From: Elstera litoralis | GTDB taxonomy: Bacteria > Pseudomonadota > Alphaproteobacteria > Elsterales > Elsteraceae | Reading direction: 5' to 3' | Length of the DNA: 12,689 nucleotides | Assembly: GCF_000963705.1 (NCBI RefSeq) | Contig: NZ_LAJY01000002.1 | Location: 1-12,689, forward strand | Shown: positions 1-6,906 of the stretch, piece after piece | Position numbering within the stretch: position 1 is the stretch's first letter | Layout: the number at the start of each line of letters is the position of its first letter | Notes under the pieces: generated by a model | What the model saw: only the letters and a program-made list of their open reading frames with translations | What the model was told of the DNA's origin: nothing | Databases searched by the model: none | Made by a program: the position numbers and the translations under genes

Positions 1-1
1 A

Positions 2-526
2 ACCGCCAATGCTTTTCCGGGTGATATGGAGAAATATCTCCAGGCCGGTATGAACGCGGTGCTCGCAAAACCGATTCAACTCAAAAAGCTCGTAAGTTTG
101 CTAAGTGATTTCGGGACATTTTCCGCGCCGAAGAGCGACATGACACCGCTGGAGTTGGGGGACGAGGCGCCCGAGTCAGATCTCGTAGATATCGCAGTTC
201 TCCGCGATCTCGCCGAGAATGTCGGCGAGGATTTGATCGACTCCATCCTCGTTGACTTCCGGGCTGACGTGGAAAAACGCCTCACCGCGCTAAGCCGCGC
301 GCGTGCAGCCGGCGATCATGCGGCCTTTTGCCAAGCGATCCACGCCCTCGCAAGCCTGTTGGGCAGCTTTGGGCTTACACGCCTCGGCCAGCAATGCCGC
401 TTGGCAGAAGTCGCATTCCGAAATCAAGAGATCGGTCAAATGTTAAACTTGACGGAAAATCTTGAAGAGCAGGCTCTTGAGGGGTTGAGGCAAGTATTTT
501 TAATTGCAAGCAATAGAGGTATTTGA
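2..526 (+). CDS. Hybrid sensor histidine kinase, C-terminal part (receiver end + Hpt domain), 5' partial
   Basis: This is the 3' end of a gene that begins before the window. The reading frame is open from base 2. The first residues, TANAFPGDMEKYLQAGMNAV, followed by LAKPI, are the last helices of a response-regulator receiver domain, with the conserved Lys of the KP pair at bases 68-70. A linker of about 35 residues leads to a four-helix Hpt-like domain (about bases 190-510). Its presumed phospho-accepting His is encoded at 341-343 in the segment AIHALASLLGSFG. The usual HxLKG signature is altered here: Lys and Gly are replaced by Ala and Ser. The arrangement is typical of tripartite hybrid kinases that pass phosphate from kinase to receiver to Hpt. 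The kinase core, sensor and target regulator lie outside the window. It converges on arcC, so it is not part of the arc operon. A stand-alone receiver-Hpt protein is the alternative. Confidence 0.85.
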   Translation, partial: TANAFPGDMEKYLQAGMNAVLAKPIQLKKLVSLLSDFGTFSAPKSDMTPLELGDEAPESDLVDIAVLRDLAENVGEDLIDSILVDFRADVEKRLTALSRARAAGDHAAFCQAIHALASLLGSFGLTRLGQQCRLAEVAFRNQEIGQMLNLTENLEEQALEGLRQVFLIASNRGI

Positions 527-564
527 TTTGGGGAGCAGATCACCGACACGGACCTGTGACCGTA

Positions 565-584
565 CCGCCGGATGATTCTGGCGG
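565..584. terminator. Possible bidirectional hairpin between convergent genes
   Basis: CCGCCGG (565-571) and CTGGCGG (578-584) can form a seven-pair stem with one G-U pair and a six-base loop. It lies in the 72-base gap between the kinase gene (+) and arcC (-), where a terminator serving both strands is expected. There is no T-run on either side, so it is not a classical intrinsic terminator. Confidence 0.35.
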
Positions 585-598
585 ACCGATTGCGTCGG

Positions 599-1546
599 CT
601 AGTGAGCGAGAGGCGCGAGCGTAGTGATTTCCGCCGCGCCGACCTCGATTTTTGTTCCGGCGGTGCCCGCCACCAGGGCGGAAGCGTCTTCTAGGCGGCC
701 GATCATCGTCCGCTGGCCGGTGGCTTCGGTAAACCGGAGGGCGGCCTGAACCTTCGGCCCCATCGATCCGGCGGCGAAACTATCGGGCGACAAGGCTGCC
801 GTTCCGGCGCTAACGATCCGCCGCGCGTCGGGCGTGCCGAAATCCAGATAGACCGCATCGACATCGGTGAGGAGCAACAGCATATCGGCTTTCAGTGCCT
901 GGGCGAGCAGGGCGGTGGCGCGGTCTTTATCGATCACCGCTTCAACCCCGGCAAAGCCGCCGCCGGGCCGAGCCGCAACGGGCACGCCGCCGCCGCCCGC
1001 GCAGATCACCATCACGCCTGCCGCCGCCAAAGTGACGATGGCTTTAAGCTCCAAAATTTCCAAAGGCTCGGGGGAGGCGACGACGCGCCGCCATTTATCG
1101 CCATCGCGGGCGCACTGCCAGCCCCGTTCGGCTTCAAGGCGGCGGGCCGTTGGTTCATCATAAACGGGGCCGATGGGTTTAGTCGGGCGCAGAAAGGCCG
1201 GGTCGGCGGGATCGACGCGAACCTGGGTCAGGAGGGTCGCCAAGTCAGCCCCGGCGGGCAGGGCGTTGCGCAGTTCTTGTTCGAGCAGATAGCCGATCAT
1301 GCCTTCGCTTTCCGCTCCCAGAATATCCAGTGGATACGCCCCATCTGCCGGGCCTGCGGCGGCTTGCAGCGCAATCAGCCCCACCTGCGGGCCATTGCCG
1401 TGGGTGATGGTGATCTGATGGCCATCGGCGGCCAAAGCGGCTAGCGCCGTTGCGGCCTTTATCACGTTCCCGCGCTGGGTTTCGGCGGTCATCGGCTCAC
1501 CGCGTTTCAGCAACGCATTGCCCCCGAGGGCGACGACGAGATGCAT
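599..1546 (-). CDS. arcC: Carbamate kinase
   Basis: The product is 315 aa, the usual family length. It catalyses the last step of the arginine deiminase pathway: carbamoyl phosphate plus ADP gives ATP, CO2 and ammonia, in the cytoplasm. Amino-acid-kinase signatures are visible in order: GGNALLKRG at residues 8-16, GNGPQVG near 50, KPIGPVY near 123, the glycine-rich CAGGGGVPVA near 180, DKDRATALLA near 205, LTDVDAVY near 225 and GSMGPKVQAA near 260. It starts only 5 bases after the arcB stop and is therefore the distal gene of an arcDABC operon. It is the only intact catabolic enzyme gene of the four as sequenced, since arcA and arcB are frameshifted. If those frameshifts are real, it would have no pathway-derived carbamoyl phosphate unless another carbamoyltransferase supplied it. 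Confidence 0.95.
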   Translation of the reverse strand: MHLVVALGGNALLKRGEPMTAETQRGNVIKAATALAALAADGHQITITHGNGPQVGLIALQAAAGPADGAYPLDILGAESEGMIGYLLEQELRNALPAGADLATLLTQVRVDPADPAFLRPTKPIGPVYDEPTARRLEAERGWQCARDGDKWRRVVASPEPLEILELKAIVTLAAAGVMVICAGGGGVPVAARPGGGFAGVEAVIDKDRATALLAQALKADMLLLLTDVDAVYLDFGTPDARRIVSAGTAALSPDSFAAGSMGPKVQAALRFTEATGQRTMIGRLEDASALVAGTAGTKIEVGAAEITTLAPLAH

Positions 1547-1551
1547 GGCCG

Positions 1552-2552
1552 TTAGCCCGCCATGGTGGCGACGAGGATCGCCTTGATCGAATGCATGCGG
1601 TTCTCGGCCTCGTCGAAAACGATGGAGGCGGCGGATTCGAAAACCTCCTCGGTCACTTCCATACAGTCGATGCCGAAGCGCTTCTGGATATCCGCGCCCA
1701 CCGCCGTCTCGGCATTATGGAAGGCGGGCAGGCAGTGCATGAATTTGGTGTAGGGGTTGCCGGTCGCGTCCATCACGGCTTGCGTGACCCGATAGGGCAG
1801 GAACGCCTTGATGCGCGCCTCCCACGCCGATTCGTCTTCGCCCATCGACAGCCACACGTCGGTATAGAGGAAGTCGGCCCCCTTGACGGCGGCGTTGATA
1901 TCGTCGGTTACAGTCAGCCGTCCGCCGGTTTCAAGCGCCATTTCTTTGAAACGGGTCAAGAAGGCCGGATCGGGCCAAAAGCTGCGCGGGGCGGCGATAC
2001 GCATATCGAGCCCCACCTTGGCCGCGCCGACGGCGAGTGACAGGCACACATTATCCTGCCCGTCACCCAAAAAGCAGAGGCTCATATCGGACAGATGCTT
2101 ATGGGTGAACTCCCGCATCGTCATGAAATCGGCCAAAATCTGCGTTGGATGGGCTTCATTGGTGAGGCCGTTATAAACCGGCACCCCCGCGTGGGTAGCG
2201 AGATCTTCGGCGATTTTCTGCCCGAAGCCGCGATACTCGATCGCGTCGTAAACGCGCCCCAGCACCCGCGCCGTGTCTTTCATCGATTCCTTATGGCCGA
2301 TGTGACTGCCGGACGGGCCGAGGTAGGTAACGTGCGCGCCTTGATCGTAGGCGGCGACCTCGAACCCCGTGCGGGTGCGGTCGAATCCTTCTCGAAAATC
2401 AGCGCGATGTTGCGCCCCTTCAGGCGCGGCTGTTCGGTGCCCGCCAGCTTTGCCGATTTAAGCTCGGCGGCCAATTTTAGGAGATAGCGGATTTCACCCG
2501 GCGATAAATCGTCGAGGGTCAGAACGGAACGGCCAAGGAGATTGATCGGCAT
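1552..2552 (-). pseudogene. arcB: Catabolic ornithine carbamoyltransferase, interrupted by a 1-base deletion
   Basis: The intact enzyme converts citrulline and phosphate to ornithine and carbamoyl phosphate (catabolic direction). The N-terminal piece (2552 leftward) reads normally through LKGRNIALIFEKDST and then leaves frame. Translation in the next frame immediately gives RTRTGFEVAAYDQG. One base is missing at about 2379-2381 (coding strand: ACCGC where ACCCGC is expected), inside the carbamoyl-phosphate-binding STRTR motif. Past the break, all expected motifs are present: MKDTARVLGR, FLGDGQDN, DVWLSMGE and the active-site HCLP. Restoring one base gives 333 aa, normal for the family, with HCLP at residues 273-276. 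As sequenced, the first frame encodes 90 residues with a nonsense tail, and the remaining 243-residue frame opens at ATG 2283. The gene lies 21 bases after arcA and 5 before arcC. A sequencing error is a real alternative to a pseudogene. Confidence 0.93.
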
Positions 2553-2573
2553 GGGGGTCGCTTTCTTGAAAGA

Positions 2574-3790
2574 TCAAAGGGCGTCGCGGCGAATGGGGCA
2601 GGACATGCAGTGACTGCCGCCGCGCCCGCGCCCAAGCTCGGCCCCCTCAATAGTGATGACCTCAATCCCCGCCCGGCGCAGTTGCGTATTGCTGAAGACG
2701 TTGCGGTCATAGCCAATAACCACGCCGGGTTCGACGGCGAGCAGGTTGTTGCCATCGTCCCATTGTTCGCGTTCGGCCTCGTAAGCATCGCCCCCGGTGG
2801 GGATCACGCGCAGGCGCTCAAGCCCCAGGCCGCCGCGACCACCTGAAGGAAGGGTAAATCCTCGGGAACAATCTTAACGCCGCTCGGATCATCCCCAGGG
2901 TAGAGCGAAAAAGCTTTGATGCGGTCGACCACCGGCGGATAGACCGTCACCAGGTCGCGGTCGCAGAAGGTGAAGATCGTATCGAGATGCATGAAGGAGC
3001 GGTCGCGCGGCATCAGGGCGGCGATAATTCTTTTGGCGGCGTCTTTCGCAAATAGGCGCGCGGCCAAAGCCGCCACCGCCTGCGGGGTTGAACGCTCGCC
3101 CATCCCGATCAAAACCACGCCATCGGCGAGCGGCATCACATCGCCGCCCTCCAGTGTGGCAACCCCCGGCGTGGCATCGACATCGCCCCACCAAACCTCA
3201 ATCCCGGCAAAATGCGGATGGAATTTGTAGAGGGCGGCGAGGTTGGTCGCTTCCGGGCGGCGGGCGGGCCAATACATTGGGTTGATCGTTACCCCGCCGT
3301 AAATCCAGCAGGAACTATCGCGCGTGAAGAGTTGATTGGGCAGCGGTGGCAGCACGAAATCGTGGGGCTCCATCGTTCGGCCAATCAGCCCCGTTGGGGT
3401 AAACGGCAACTCGGCCCGCGCGACCCCGCCGACCAGGAGGCGGGCAAGGTCGGCCCCCGGCATCCCGTCGAACCAACCGCGCATCTCATCGACCAAATCT
3501 TCGCCAACCGCCGCCGCGCTGACCCGGCGATCCAGCAACCAGCCCCGCGCTTCGGGAATCGCCAGCGTCTCGCCGAGCATCGTGCCGAACTCTAAGACGG
3601 TGACGCCGCGGCTGCGCAAAACGTCGACAAAACCGTCGTGCTCCTGCCGGGCCTTCTTGACCCACAGCACGTCATCGAACAGCAGGCTTTTGCAATTATG
3701 GGGCGTGAGCCGTTGCAGGCTGAGGTCGGGCCGATGCACCAAAACTTCGCGCAAAGGGCCGACCTCGGAGAAAGCGCCGAATTCTGACAT
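2574..3790 (-). pseudogene. arcA: Arginine deiminase, interrupted by a 1-base deletion before the catalytic Cys region
   Basis: Arginine deiminase hydrolyses arginine to citrulline and ammonia, the first step of the ADI pathway. The main frame (328 aa) carries the family motifs: an N-terminal SEVGPLREVLVHRP segment, FTRDSSCW at 155-162, LEGGDVMPL at 213-221 and HLDTIFTFCDRD at 268-279. At about 2819-2820 one base is lost (coding strand: GGCTTGAGC where GGCTTGGAGC is expected), and the frame ends after WGLSACA. The missing 77 residues continue in the next frame (2807-2574): IPTGGDAYEAEREQWDDGNN, then GYDRN, then GRGRGGSHCMSCPI, which holds the catalytic Cys. Repair gives 405 aa, close to the usual 405-420. 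As read, the product lacks the nucleophile and should be inactive. The start ATG has an AGGA Shine-Dalgarno sequence about 8 bases upstream and lies 9 bases after the arcD stop. Confidence 0.95.
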
Positions 3791-3799
3791 GGGAAAATC

Positions 3800-5263
3800 C
3801 TAAGAGGCGAGGGGGGAGATCGAGCCGGACCAAATCAGGTAAGCGGCGGCCATGCCGAGCGCGACTATGGCCAGCGCGATGAGCCCTTCGACGGGGGTGA
3901 AGAGTCGCGCGCTGTTTTCGCGCCGGGCGACGATGTAAATGGCAATGCCGGGGACATAGAGCATCGCGGCCATGAACAGATAGGCCGGCCCGGCGGCATA
4001 GACCAACCACGCGCCATAGAGGGTGGCGACCCCGCCAATGACCAGATTCCGGCTGCGGTTTTCCCCCGCGCGATAGGCTTCGCCGGTAATCGCCAGTTTG
4101 GCGGCATAGGCCCCGGAAAAGGCGTAAGGGATGAGAATGGCGACCGAGGCGATGGAAAACAGCGCCTGATAGGTGCCATTGGCAAAGTAAGTGACGAGCA
4201 GGAAAAGCTGCACGAGCCCATTTGTGACCCAGAGCGAGACCGACGGGGCTCCCCGGCTATTTTCACGCCCAAAGACGCGCGGCATGGTGCCGTCGCGCGC
4301 GGCCACATAGGGCACTTCGGCGGCCAGCATCGTCCAGCTTAGAAAGGCCCCCAGCACCGAAACCACCAGGGCGATATTGACCAACGCCGCCCCCCAGGGG
4401 CCGACGACATGGGCGAGAACCCCGGCCATTGAGGGGTTTTTCAGCGCGGCGAGGTCGGGTTGCGCCAAAATCCCCAAGGAGAGCAGCGATACCAGGGCAT
4501 AGAGCGACAGGCAGGTGAGGAACCCCAGCATGGTTGCCCAGCCGATATCCTGGCGGCGGGTAGCGCGGGCGGAATAGACGCTAGCGCCTTCGATCCCGAT
4601 AAACACCCAGAGCGTGACCAGCATCGTGCTTTTCACCTGGGTGAGGATCGAGCCGAGCGTGGGGCTGTGCGTGCCGCTGAAATCCAGCTTGAAAAGGTCG
4701 ATCTTGAAGGCCACCACCGCAACGGCGACGAAGAGGATGATGGGGGCGATTTTCGAGATCGTGGTGATGAGGTTGACCAGCCCCGCCTGCCGCACGCCGG
4801 TCAAGGTCAAGGCATGGATCGCCCACAGAACGGCGGAGGCCCCCAGAATGGCTTGCCAGCTATTGCCATCGCCAAAAAAGGGAAAGAAGTACGATAAGCC
4901 GCTGAACAGGACGACGGCATAGGACACATTCCCAACCCACGCCGACAGCCAATATCCCCAGGCGCTGTTAAAGCCCATGAAGTTGCCGAAACCGGCTTTG
5001 GCATAGGCGTAAGGCCCCGAATCGAGATCGGGTTTGCGCGTCGAGAGGCCCTGATAGACGAGGGCGAGCGCGAGAACGCCAATCCCCGTAATCGCCCACC
5101 CGATCAAGATCGCGAGCGGCCCTGCGGCGGCGGCCATATTCTGCGGCAAGCTGAAGACGCCGGAGCCGATCATCGAGCCGATCACAACCGCCGTGAGGGC
5201 GGGCAATCTCAGTTTTCGGGACGCGGGTTCGCTCGGCGGAGAAATTTTAGCCGGAATGGTCAC
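3800..5263 (-). CDS. arcD: Arginine/ornithine antiporter (APC superfamily)
   Basis: This is a polytopic inner-membrane protein of 487 aa, about the length of known ArcD exchangers (roughly 480), with some 12 hydrophobic segments. The APC/ArcD signature GSMIGSGVFSLPQNMAAAAG lies in the first membrane helix. Further typical pieces are DSGPYAYAKAGFGNFMGF, VFIGIEGASVYSARA and AAEVPYVAARDGTMP. It is expected to import arginine in exchange for ornithine, without energy cost. I chose the GTG start at 5263 because GAAGGGAA (5271-5278) lies 7 bases upstream and the protein then begins at the expected distance from helix 1. The frame stays open to an ATG at 5374, but that extension is non-hydrophobic, has no family resemblance and contains a 23-base dyad, so it is probably untranslated leader. 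It is the first gene of arcDABC. Confidence 0.93.
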   Translation of the reverse strand: MTIPAKISPPSEPASRKLRLPALTAVVIGSMIGSGVFSLPQNMAAAAGPLAILIGWAITGIGVLALALVYQGLSTRKPDLDSGPYAYAKAGFGNFMGFNSAWGYWLSAWVGNVSYAVVLFSGLSYFFPFFGDGNSWQAILGASAVLWAIHALTLTGVRQAGLVNLITTISKIAPIILFVAVAVVAFKIDLFKLDFSGTHSPTLGSILTQVKSTMLVTLWVFIGIEGASVYSARATRRQDIGWATMLGFLTCLSLYALVSLLSLGILAQPDLAALKNPSMAGVLAHVVGPWGAALVNIALVVSVLGAFLSWTMLAAEVPYVAARDGTMPRVFGRENSRGAPSVSLWVTNGLVQLFLLVTYFANGTYQALFSIASVAILIPYAFSGAYAAKLAITGEAYRAGENRSRNLVIGGVATLYGAWLVYAAGPAYLFMAAMLYVPGIAIYIVARRENSARLFTPVEGLIALAIVALGMAAAYLIWSGSISPLAS

Positions 5264-5270
5264 GGTTGCG

Positions 5271-5278
5271 TTCCCTTC
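5271..5278 (-). promoter_or_regulatory. Ribosome binding site deciding the arcD start
   Basis: On the coding strand this reads GAAGGGAA, 7 bases before GTG 5263. It supports this start over the upstream in-frame ATG at 5374. Confidence 0.65.
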
Positions 5279-5321
5279 GAACAGCCAGGTAAGGGGTTTG
5301 TGGCTGAATCCGAGCCGACTT

Positions 5322-5344
5322 GCGTCGATTCCCTGAATCGACGC
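5322..5344. promoter_or_regulatory. Perfect 10-base inverted repeat upstream of arcD
   Basis: GCGTCGATTC (5322-5331) and GAATCGACGC (5335-5344) are perfect reverse complements separated by CCT. The dyad is centred 70 bases upstream of the arcD GTG start. It could be a dimeric regulator's operator or, if the transcript starts farther upstream, a hairpin in the arcD leader. The binding protein is unknown; the arms do not match FNR or ArgR consensus sites. Confidence 0.6.
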
Positions 5345-5414
5345 TCGGCAACGCAGTTTTCCCGTCTGGGACACTGGAGTGATGGGAAAGCTTATGTCGG
5401 GGCGCGGGGTTTGC

Positions 5415-5503
5415 GGCAGCGTCGGAAACTACTCAAGCGGGGTTGGTGCGTGGCTGGCGTCCGAACGTCCGCAAGCTGTCGTTGAGTAATTTCCGAGCCT
5501 GCC
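5415..5503. repeat. Imperfect 22-base inverted repeat with 45-base spacer
   Basis: The arm at 5415-5436 and the reverse complement of 5482-5503 agree at 19 of 22 positions. The inner 14 (CGGAAAYTACTCAA) agree at 13. The element is 89 bases in total and sits in the arc/adh intergenic region. It could be a long hairpin, a pair of oppositely oriented regulator sites, or the remnant of a small mobile element with terminal inverted repeats. No target-site duplication is apparent. Confidence 0.55.
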
Positions 5504-5674
5504 GACCATCGCCCGGCGAGCGCACTCTGCGCTTTGGATAGGTGGAAACCACGTCTCCAACCGTTTCGCCCGACGCGAGGGTTCTAAGGATAACCGGCCC
5601 TCATGGGTTTCAGAATCCGGGGCGCAGTGACGCGCAAATGGCGACATACAGCTTTGCCTGAATCGATTGTTTAG

Positions 5675-5681
5675 AGAAGGA
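5675..5681 (+). promoter_or_regulatory. Ribosome binding site of the alcohol dehydrogenase gene
   Basis: AGAAGGA lies 6 bases before ATG 5688. It fixes that start over the in-frame TTG at 5667, which lies upstream of this site. Confidence 0.8.
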
Positions 5682-5687
5682 TCCATC

Positions 5688-6767
5688 ATGTCGCCTCGCA
5701 AAATGCAGTGCGCCGTTGTTACGGCGTTTGGCCAGCCGCTTTCGCTTCAAGAATGGGACGTGCCGACGCCCGGCCCCGGTCAGATTTTGGTGAAGACCGA
5801 GGCCTGCGGCGTGTGCCACACCGATCTTCACGCTCGCAATGGCGACTGGCCGGTAAAGCCGACGCTGCCCTTCATTCCAGGCCATGAGGCCATTGGCCGT
5901 ATTGTCGCCGTCGGAGCGGGGGTGAAGATCGTCAAGGAAGGCGACCGGGTTGGTGTGCCGTGGCTCTACTCGGCCTGCGGTCACTGCGACTATTGCCTGT
6001 CGGCCTGGGAGACGGTGTGCGGCGAAGCGGAATTCGGCGGCTATACCAAGAATGGCGGCTTTGCGGAATATGTCCTCGCCGATCCGAATTACGTCGCCCA
6101 TATCCCCGCAGGGCTCGGCCCGAAAGAAGCCGCGCCGCTTATTTGCGCTGGGGTGACGACCTACAAAGGAATTAAGGAAACCCAAGCCCGACCCGGCGAG
6201 TGGATCGCAATTTCCGGCGCGGGCGGGTTAGGGCATCTTGCCATTCAATATGCGAAGGCGATGGGTTTGCAGGTCTGCGCCGTCGATATCGACGATGGCA
6301 AGCTCGCCCACGCCAAGCGGCTTGGGGCCGATCTCATCGTCAATGCCAAAACGGAAGATCCGGCGGAAGCGGTTAAAAAAGGAACCAATGGCGGCGCGCA
6401 CGGCGTTCTCATTACCGCCCCGTCGCTCAGCGCCTTCAATCAAGGCGTGGGGATGACCCGCAAACGCGGCACCTGCGTGCTGGTGGGCCTGCCGCCGGGA
6501 AATTTCCCGCTACCGCTGTTCGATGTGGTCGCCAACTGCATCACCGTGCGCGGGTCGTTCGTCGGAACGCGGAAAGATATGGCCGAATGCTTGGCTTTTG
6601 CCGCCGAGGGCAAAGTGAAGGCCGATATCGAGCTTCAGCCGCTCGCGTCGATCAATCAGGTCTTCGAGCGGCTTGCGAAGGGCGACGTTCCGTCCCGCGT
6701 GGTTCTCGATTTCACAGGAAATGGCGAGGCCCACACGGCGCAGGCGTTGCAGCTTGAGGCGCTTTGA
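5688..6767 (+). CDS. Zinc-dependent alcohol dehydrogenase (AdhA/AdhP type)
   Basis: The product is a 359-aa cytoplasmic medium-chain dehydrogenase oxidising primary alcohols to aldehydes, or the reverse, with NAD(H). Catalytic zinc ligands are visible as Cys43 in ACGVCHTDLH, His66-Glu67 in IPGHEAIG and Cys153 in LICAGVTTY. The structural zinc site has four Cys at 97, 100, 103 and 111 (CGHCDYCLSAWETVC). The Rossmann nucleotide-binding motif is GAGGLG at 177-182, and the Asp at the end of the following strand (VDIDD) favours NAD over NADP. The overall pattern is that of the propanol/ethanol-preferring AdhA/AdhP group. The length is slightly above the usual 340 because of a 15-residue polar tail. 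It is divergent from arcDABC. A fermentative role alongside arginine fermentation is plausible but inferred. The substrate cannot be fixed from sequence. Confidence 0.93.
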   Translation: MSPRKMQCAVVTAFGQPLSLQEWDVPTPGPGQILVKTEACGVCHTDLHARNGDWPVKPTLPFIPGHEAIGRIVAVGAGVKIVKEGDRVGVPWLYSACGHCDYCLSAWETVCGEAEFGGYTKNGGFAEYVLADPNYVAHIPAGLGPKEAAPLICAGVTTYKGIKETQARPGEWIAISGAGGLGHLAIQYAKAMGLQVCAVDIDDGKLAHAKRLGADLIVNAKTEDPAEAVKKGTNGGAHGVLITAPSLSAFNQGVGMTRKRGTCVLVGLPPGNFPLPLFDVVANCITVRGSFVGTRKDMAECLAFAAEGKVKADIELQPLASINQVFERLAKGDVPSRVVLDFTGNGEAHTAQALQLEAL

Positions 6768-6779
6768 CCGGACGCCGGT

Positions 6780-6806
6780 GGCTCGGGCCTGAGTATCTTC
6801 CGAGCC
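6780..6806 (+). terminator. Hairpin downstream of the alcohol dehydrogenase gene
   Basis: GGCTCGG (6780-6786) and CCGAGCC (6800-6806) form a perfect seven-pair stem with a 13-base loop, 12 bases after the dehydrogenase stop. The position suits a terminator or a 3'-end-protecting hairpin, but no T-run follows. Confidence 0.4.
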
Positions 6807-6843
6807 TCCTGCGTCAGCCGGACTGGCGATAGGCTTTATTCTG

Positions 6844-6879
6844 AAAAACCGGCGGCGGCGACACCCCCTCGCCGCCGGT
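6844..6879 (-). terminator. Strong intrinsic-terminator-like hairpin oriented on the - strand
   Basis: ACCGGCGGCG (6848-6857) and CGCCGCCGGT (6870-6879) are perfect 10-base arms around a 12-base loop. On the - strand the stem is followed directly by a T-run (complement of AAAAA, 6844-6848), the form of a rho-independent terminator. No - strand gene ends here: both neighbours are on the + strand. On the + strand the hairpin sits 27 bases before ATG 6907, with no T-run. Confidence 0.5.
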
Positions 6880-6906
6880 GACGATCTGGGAGCGCTGGAA
6901 AGCATC

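Larger units (their letters stand above)
5264..5687. other. 424-base divergent intergenic control region between arcD and the alcohol dehydrogenase gene
   Basis: No credible gene lies here; short frames on both strands have no family resemblance and unsuitable codon use. It should hold the promoters of two divergent units. Visible structure consists of a perfect 10-base dyad (5322-5344), an imperfect 22-base inverted repeat (5415-5436/5482-5503), a shared CCTGAATCGA motif at 5332-5341 and 5657-5666, and a Shine-Dalgarno sequence for the dehydrogenase. I found no TTGAT-N4-ATCAA (FNR/ANR) site, although ADI operons are often oxygen-controlled by such regulators. No confident -35/-10 pair can be named. 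Confidence 0.7.

Noticed and set aside
1450..2040. Long + strand open frame opposite arcC/arcB
   Set aside because: It is antisense to strongly conserved genes and its product (Arg/His-rich) resembles nothing; typical GC-rich shadow frame.
2370..2390. Programmed -1 frameshift in arcB
   Set aside because: No X XXY YYZ slippery heptamer at the break; the family is normally read in a single frame.
3336..3803. 155-residue + strand frame opposite arcA
   Set aside because: Shadow of arcA, Ser/Arg/Pro-rich low-complexity product, no ribosome site.
5263..5374. N-terminal extension of ArcD from ATG 5374
   Set aside because: GTG 5263 has a good ribosome site and gives family length; the extension contains a perfect dyad and no family sequence.
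5639..5658. Possible sigma-54 promoter before the dehydrogenase (TGGC...TTTGCC)
   Set aside because: The GG to GC spacing is 14 bases (or 9 with the nearer GC), not the required 10.
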